A stretch of DNA of 64,000 bases from the NCBI RefSeq assembly GCF_910592395.1, contig NC_088308.1, positions 12,231,001-12,295,000 on the forward strand. The letters are read 5' to 3'. A program made the translations under genes and the position numbers. Shown here one piece after another: positions 61,941-64,000 of this stretch. Each line of letters begins with the position of its first letter. Within the stretch, counting starts at the first letter, position 1. This stretch comes from Lineus longissimus (taxonomy: Eukaryota; Nemertea; Pilidiophora; Heteronemertea; Lineidae). The notes below the pieces were generated by a model that saw nothing but the letters and a program-made list of their open reading frames with translations, was not told the DNA's origin and did no database searches.

Positions 61941-62860
61941 AGAATGTGAGTCCCATGCGGGTATTTGTATGGCAATACGGGTCCCACATACCGTGTATGG
62001 ATCCAACGTGAGCTACGTATAGGCAAATATAGGCACATTCTGCCCGTGAGTTTCATATGGGGATCAAGTGGGCAGATGTGGGCTCACTGTGATGTGTCAC
62101 ATGCATGCGGGGCCCATCACATGGGCAACCTGGATTGTTCAGGTCAAATATATTTTATATTAATCACGTTGTAATTATTATGCTCAAAATCAATTAATGA
62201 AAATAAAGACTAGGGTAATATTAACCAAACAAAGTGCGAAGGAAGTGTAAGTTATTTGACTGATTCTGGTTACTAGACTCAAAATAAATTAAAGTGTTTC
62301 AGAATGAAAATCATGGGCATAAAACATCACAGAAACATCAGATCCGAAGTCTTTTCAAAAGTTGCTCGTGGGAGTTGGCCAATAAAGACACCAAGGCTCA
62401 CTCCAGATATTTACCCATTACACCCTGTGGAGAGGCGAGTCTCCAACTCATCTCACTCAGGGGTTCCTGGTAAAATCTTGCGGAGTTAGGGGATTTTTAT
62501 TCAGAAGCACTACCTCGTGCTAGAGGTTAGGCCTGCGCTGTAAAACTGAAGAGAAGAAATTATATCTAAAGGCTAATGTACACCCGTTAACACATATTAC
62601 ATGTATATAAAAAATTAATTATATTTCAATGAAACCAAAGGGAAGTCCATGTAGAACCCATGTAAAACCTACATATGCCCAGTTGGCCACATGGTCCCCA
62701 TCCGAAAACCCGGGTGCATATTCCACAAGGGGTCTGGGTGGGCAAAAGTGGGGCCCACATTTGCAAACTTGGGACCCACATTAATTGCCCACATGGATAC
62801 CCATATGGCTGCCCACACTTGTCCATACATTAGCCATATGGGGCCCATACATTTTGCTAC
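61941..62860. repeat. Low-complexity CCCATATGGG/CCCACATGGG repeat region
   Basis: Two patches (61,946-62,130 and 62,640-62,855) are built from variants of CCCATATGGG, GGGCCCA, TGGGCCCACA and CCCACATGG. On the minus strand this gives frames rich in Met-Trp-Gly-Pro that do not look like a protein. The 500 bp between have no such words. Probably the two ends of one dispersed element. Confidence 0.5.
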
Positions 62861-63047
62861 CTGTGACTCTTGATGACCAACGAAGTGACCTGCCAAAGAT
62901 ATACACAGAAGATGACCAAACGATTCCTTCTTGTAGATTTGTAGATTTGACAACCCTGGAAAGCACATCTACTTAGACACTTGTATTTTCCTGGGGTAGC
63001 CTATATATACTTTCTCAATCCCCAACCAGAAGACAGCTTTGATTTGG

Positions 63048-63100
63048 AGCGAAGCGACTGGGGGCGAAAAGGTCAGGGAGCGAAACGACCGGATACCATC
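63048..63100 (+). repeat. Dispersed GGGAGCGAAACGAC repeat, second copy
   Basis: GAGCGAAGCGACTGGGGGCG, then AAAAGGTCAGGGAGCGAAACG matches 16,088-16,143 in opposite orientation. Nothing else is recognised from 63,101 to 63,487. Confidence 0.5.
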
Positions 63101-63487
63101 AGCGCCCTCCAACGACCTGGTAGTAAATTGATTTTTGATCAAGAAATTTATATTTCACATTTCCTGAATTTCCTGGGTTAATTGTCGCTATTTGCGCGGT
63201 TATGAATGAGTTATTCATCAGAACACACGATGGGATATATCGATGTGGTGAAACTGTATATGGGTATGTGTTGTTGTGACAAGTGTACTCTCCCAAACGA
63301 GCGAGGGCCATGCCAATTGCCATGGCAAATCGAATCCGTCGTCTGCTTGTTTTTGATTCAGATTGTCTATCATGATAAATACCTAGCCTAGTCACTTGTC
63401 AGTCAACTCAGTGACTCTTAAAAAGTCACTGGCTTGGCCCTTCAACTCTCTCCAACAAGTCCATCAGCGCTACCAGTAGGCCTACCA

Positions 63488-63715
63488 TGTTGTCATTGGC
63501 ATCATGTATCACTATCAGCTGGACGGAGGATGATATTATATTAATATTATGAGAGATTGGACGGATAAAATATATATAAAAATCGACAGAATAAAATCAA
63601 CTCTTCATTCTCTTTTAGTAAAACAGGAAGTAAAACCTGCTTTATTGCACATGCGCAGTTAACATACAATCAACAAAATACCGAAAACTGAATAGCGAGG
63701 TTTAGATCCTCAACA
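63488..63715 (-). repeat. 3' LTR of a second copia-like element, element leaves the window
   Basis: On the minus strand the LTR starts TGTTGAGGATC (63,715) and ends ...CAACA (63,488), 228 bp, with AATAAA (about 63,634) and a TATATATAT box. It is preceded by the same polypurine tract (GTTTAAGTGGGGG, 63,716-63,728) as the copia at 39,738. The interior continues to the right edge (63,729-64,000) without visible coding, probably the 3' untranslated part. Confidence 0.7.
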
Positions 63716-64000
63716 CCCCCACTTAAACACAGCTATCCAAAACTCAAAGATTTACATAAAAAAATTCAACTCAAATAATATTCACATTAAAATACGATTA
63801 ACAATACACGTAGACTCGCATTTAAAATGCACTTCAAATAATTTAACTTTTTATAGCACATCCTTTCTTTTTTCCTTTTCTTCTATAGAATTCAAACTCT
63901 AAAACTGAACAAATTTGAACAACACACAAAGTGATATCTTATGTCTATGTGTTTAGACCTTTGATGCAAAATAGGGTTTCTGGACAGAGATATAGCAGAT

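Noticed and set aside
61941-62860. Met-Trp-Gly-Pro-rich proteins on the minus strand
   Set aside because: They are translations of palindromic CCCATATGGG words; composition is not protein-like.
1-64000. tRNA, rRNA or snRNA genes
   Set aside because: I looked for GGTTCGA-type B boxes with cloverleaf arms and found none; the only tRNA-like sequence is the 14-base primer site at 43,606.

Overview
This is nuclear DNA of a marine invertebrate animal. Introns with GT/AG borders, LINEs, a tyrosine-recombinase retrotransposon, copia and gypsy remnants, a THAP-bearing Kolobok element and a virus-derived gene block all point to an animal. A repeat beginning near 35,700 resembles a family I associate with bivalve and other lophotrochozoan genomes, so a mollusc is my best guess, not a proof. 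Almost everything here is mobile or repeated DNA; only one host-like (or transposon-derived) gene is seen in detail.

Left part (1-13 kb): a partial Cys-rich exon at the left edge, then the pieces of one multi-domain gene. A FAR1/ZSWIM-like N-terminal exon lies at 1,018. It is separated by a 5.8-kb Ngaro/PAT-type retrotransposon (1,901-7,681) from the rest: MULE-type transposase core, SWIM zinc finger, Ser/Asp-rich 45-bp repeats and AT-hook (7,683-10,534). Four small exons (10,765-12,224) then add a complete Ulp1-type SUMO protease and a PHD finger. A 124-bp minisatellite follows.

Middle (14-35 kb): a pogo/Tigger-like element with TA duplication (14,343-15,420); a 9-kb higher-order repeat array of about 2.58-kb units built from inverted arms and a flipping 295-bp module (16,513-25,438); then a nest of five insertions (25,634-34,250). 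The nest is a long-TIR DNA element holding one LINE, a second copy of the same DNA element, and a second LINE that is itself split by a TTAA-flanked Kolobok element. A 131-bp foldback MITE with a 9-bp duplication lies at 34,882.

Right part (35-64 kb): a bivalve-type dispersed repeat; a copia retrotransposon on the minus strand with near-identical 262-bp LTRs, target duplication GTAGC, and a primer site matching the anticodon arm of initiator tRNA-Met; a 9-kb virus-derived block (46,996-56,345) with dUTPase, two DUF4326 genes, a protein family that accompanies viral-type PolB, and the N-terminal third of a PolB, most of them broken; a gypsy gag relic; a Harbinger-like MITE with TTA duplication; and, at the right edge, the 3' LTR of another copia element. 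No tRNA, rRNA or CRISPR was found.
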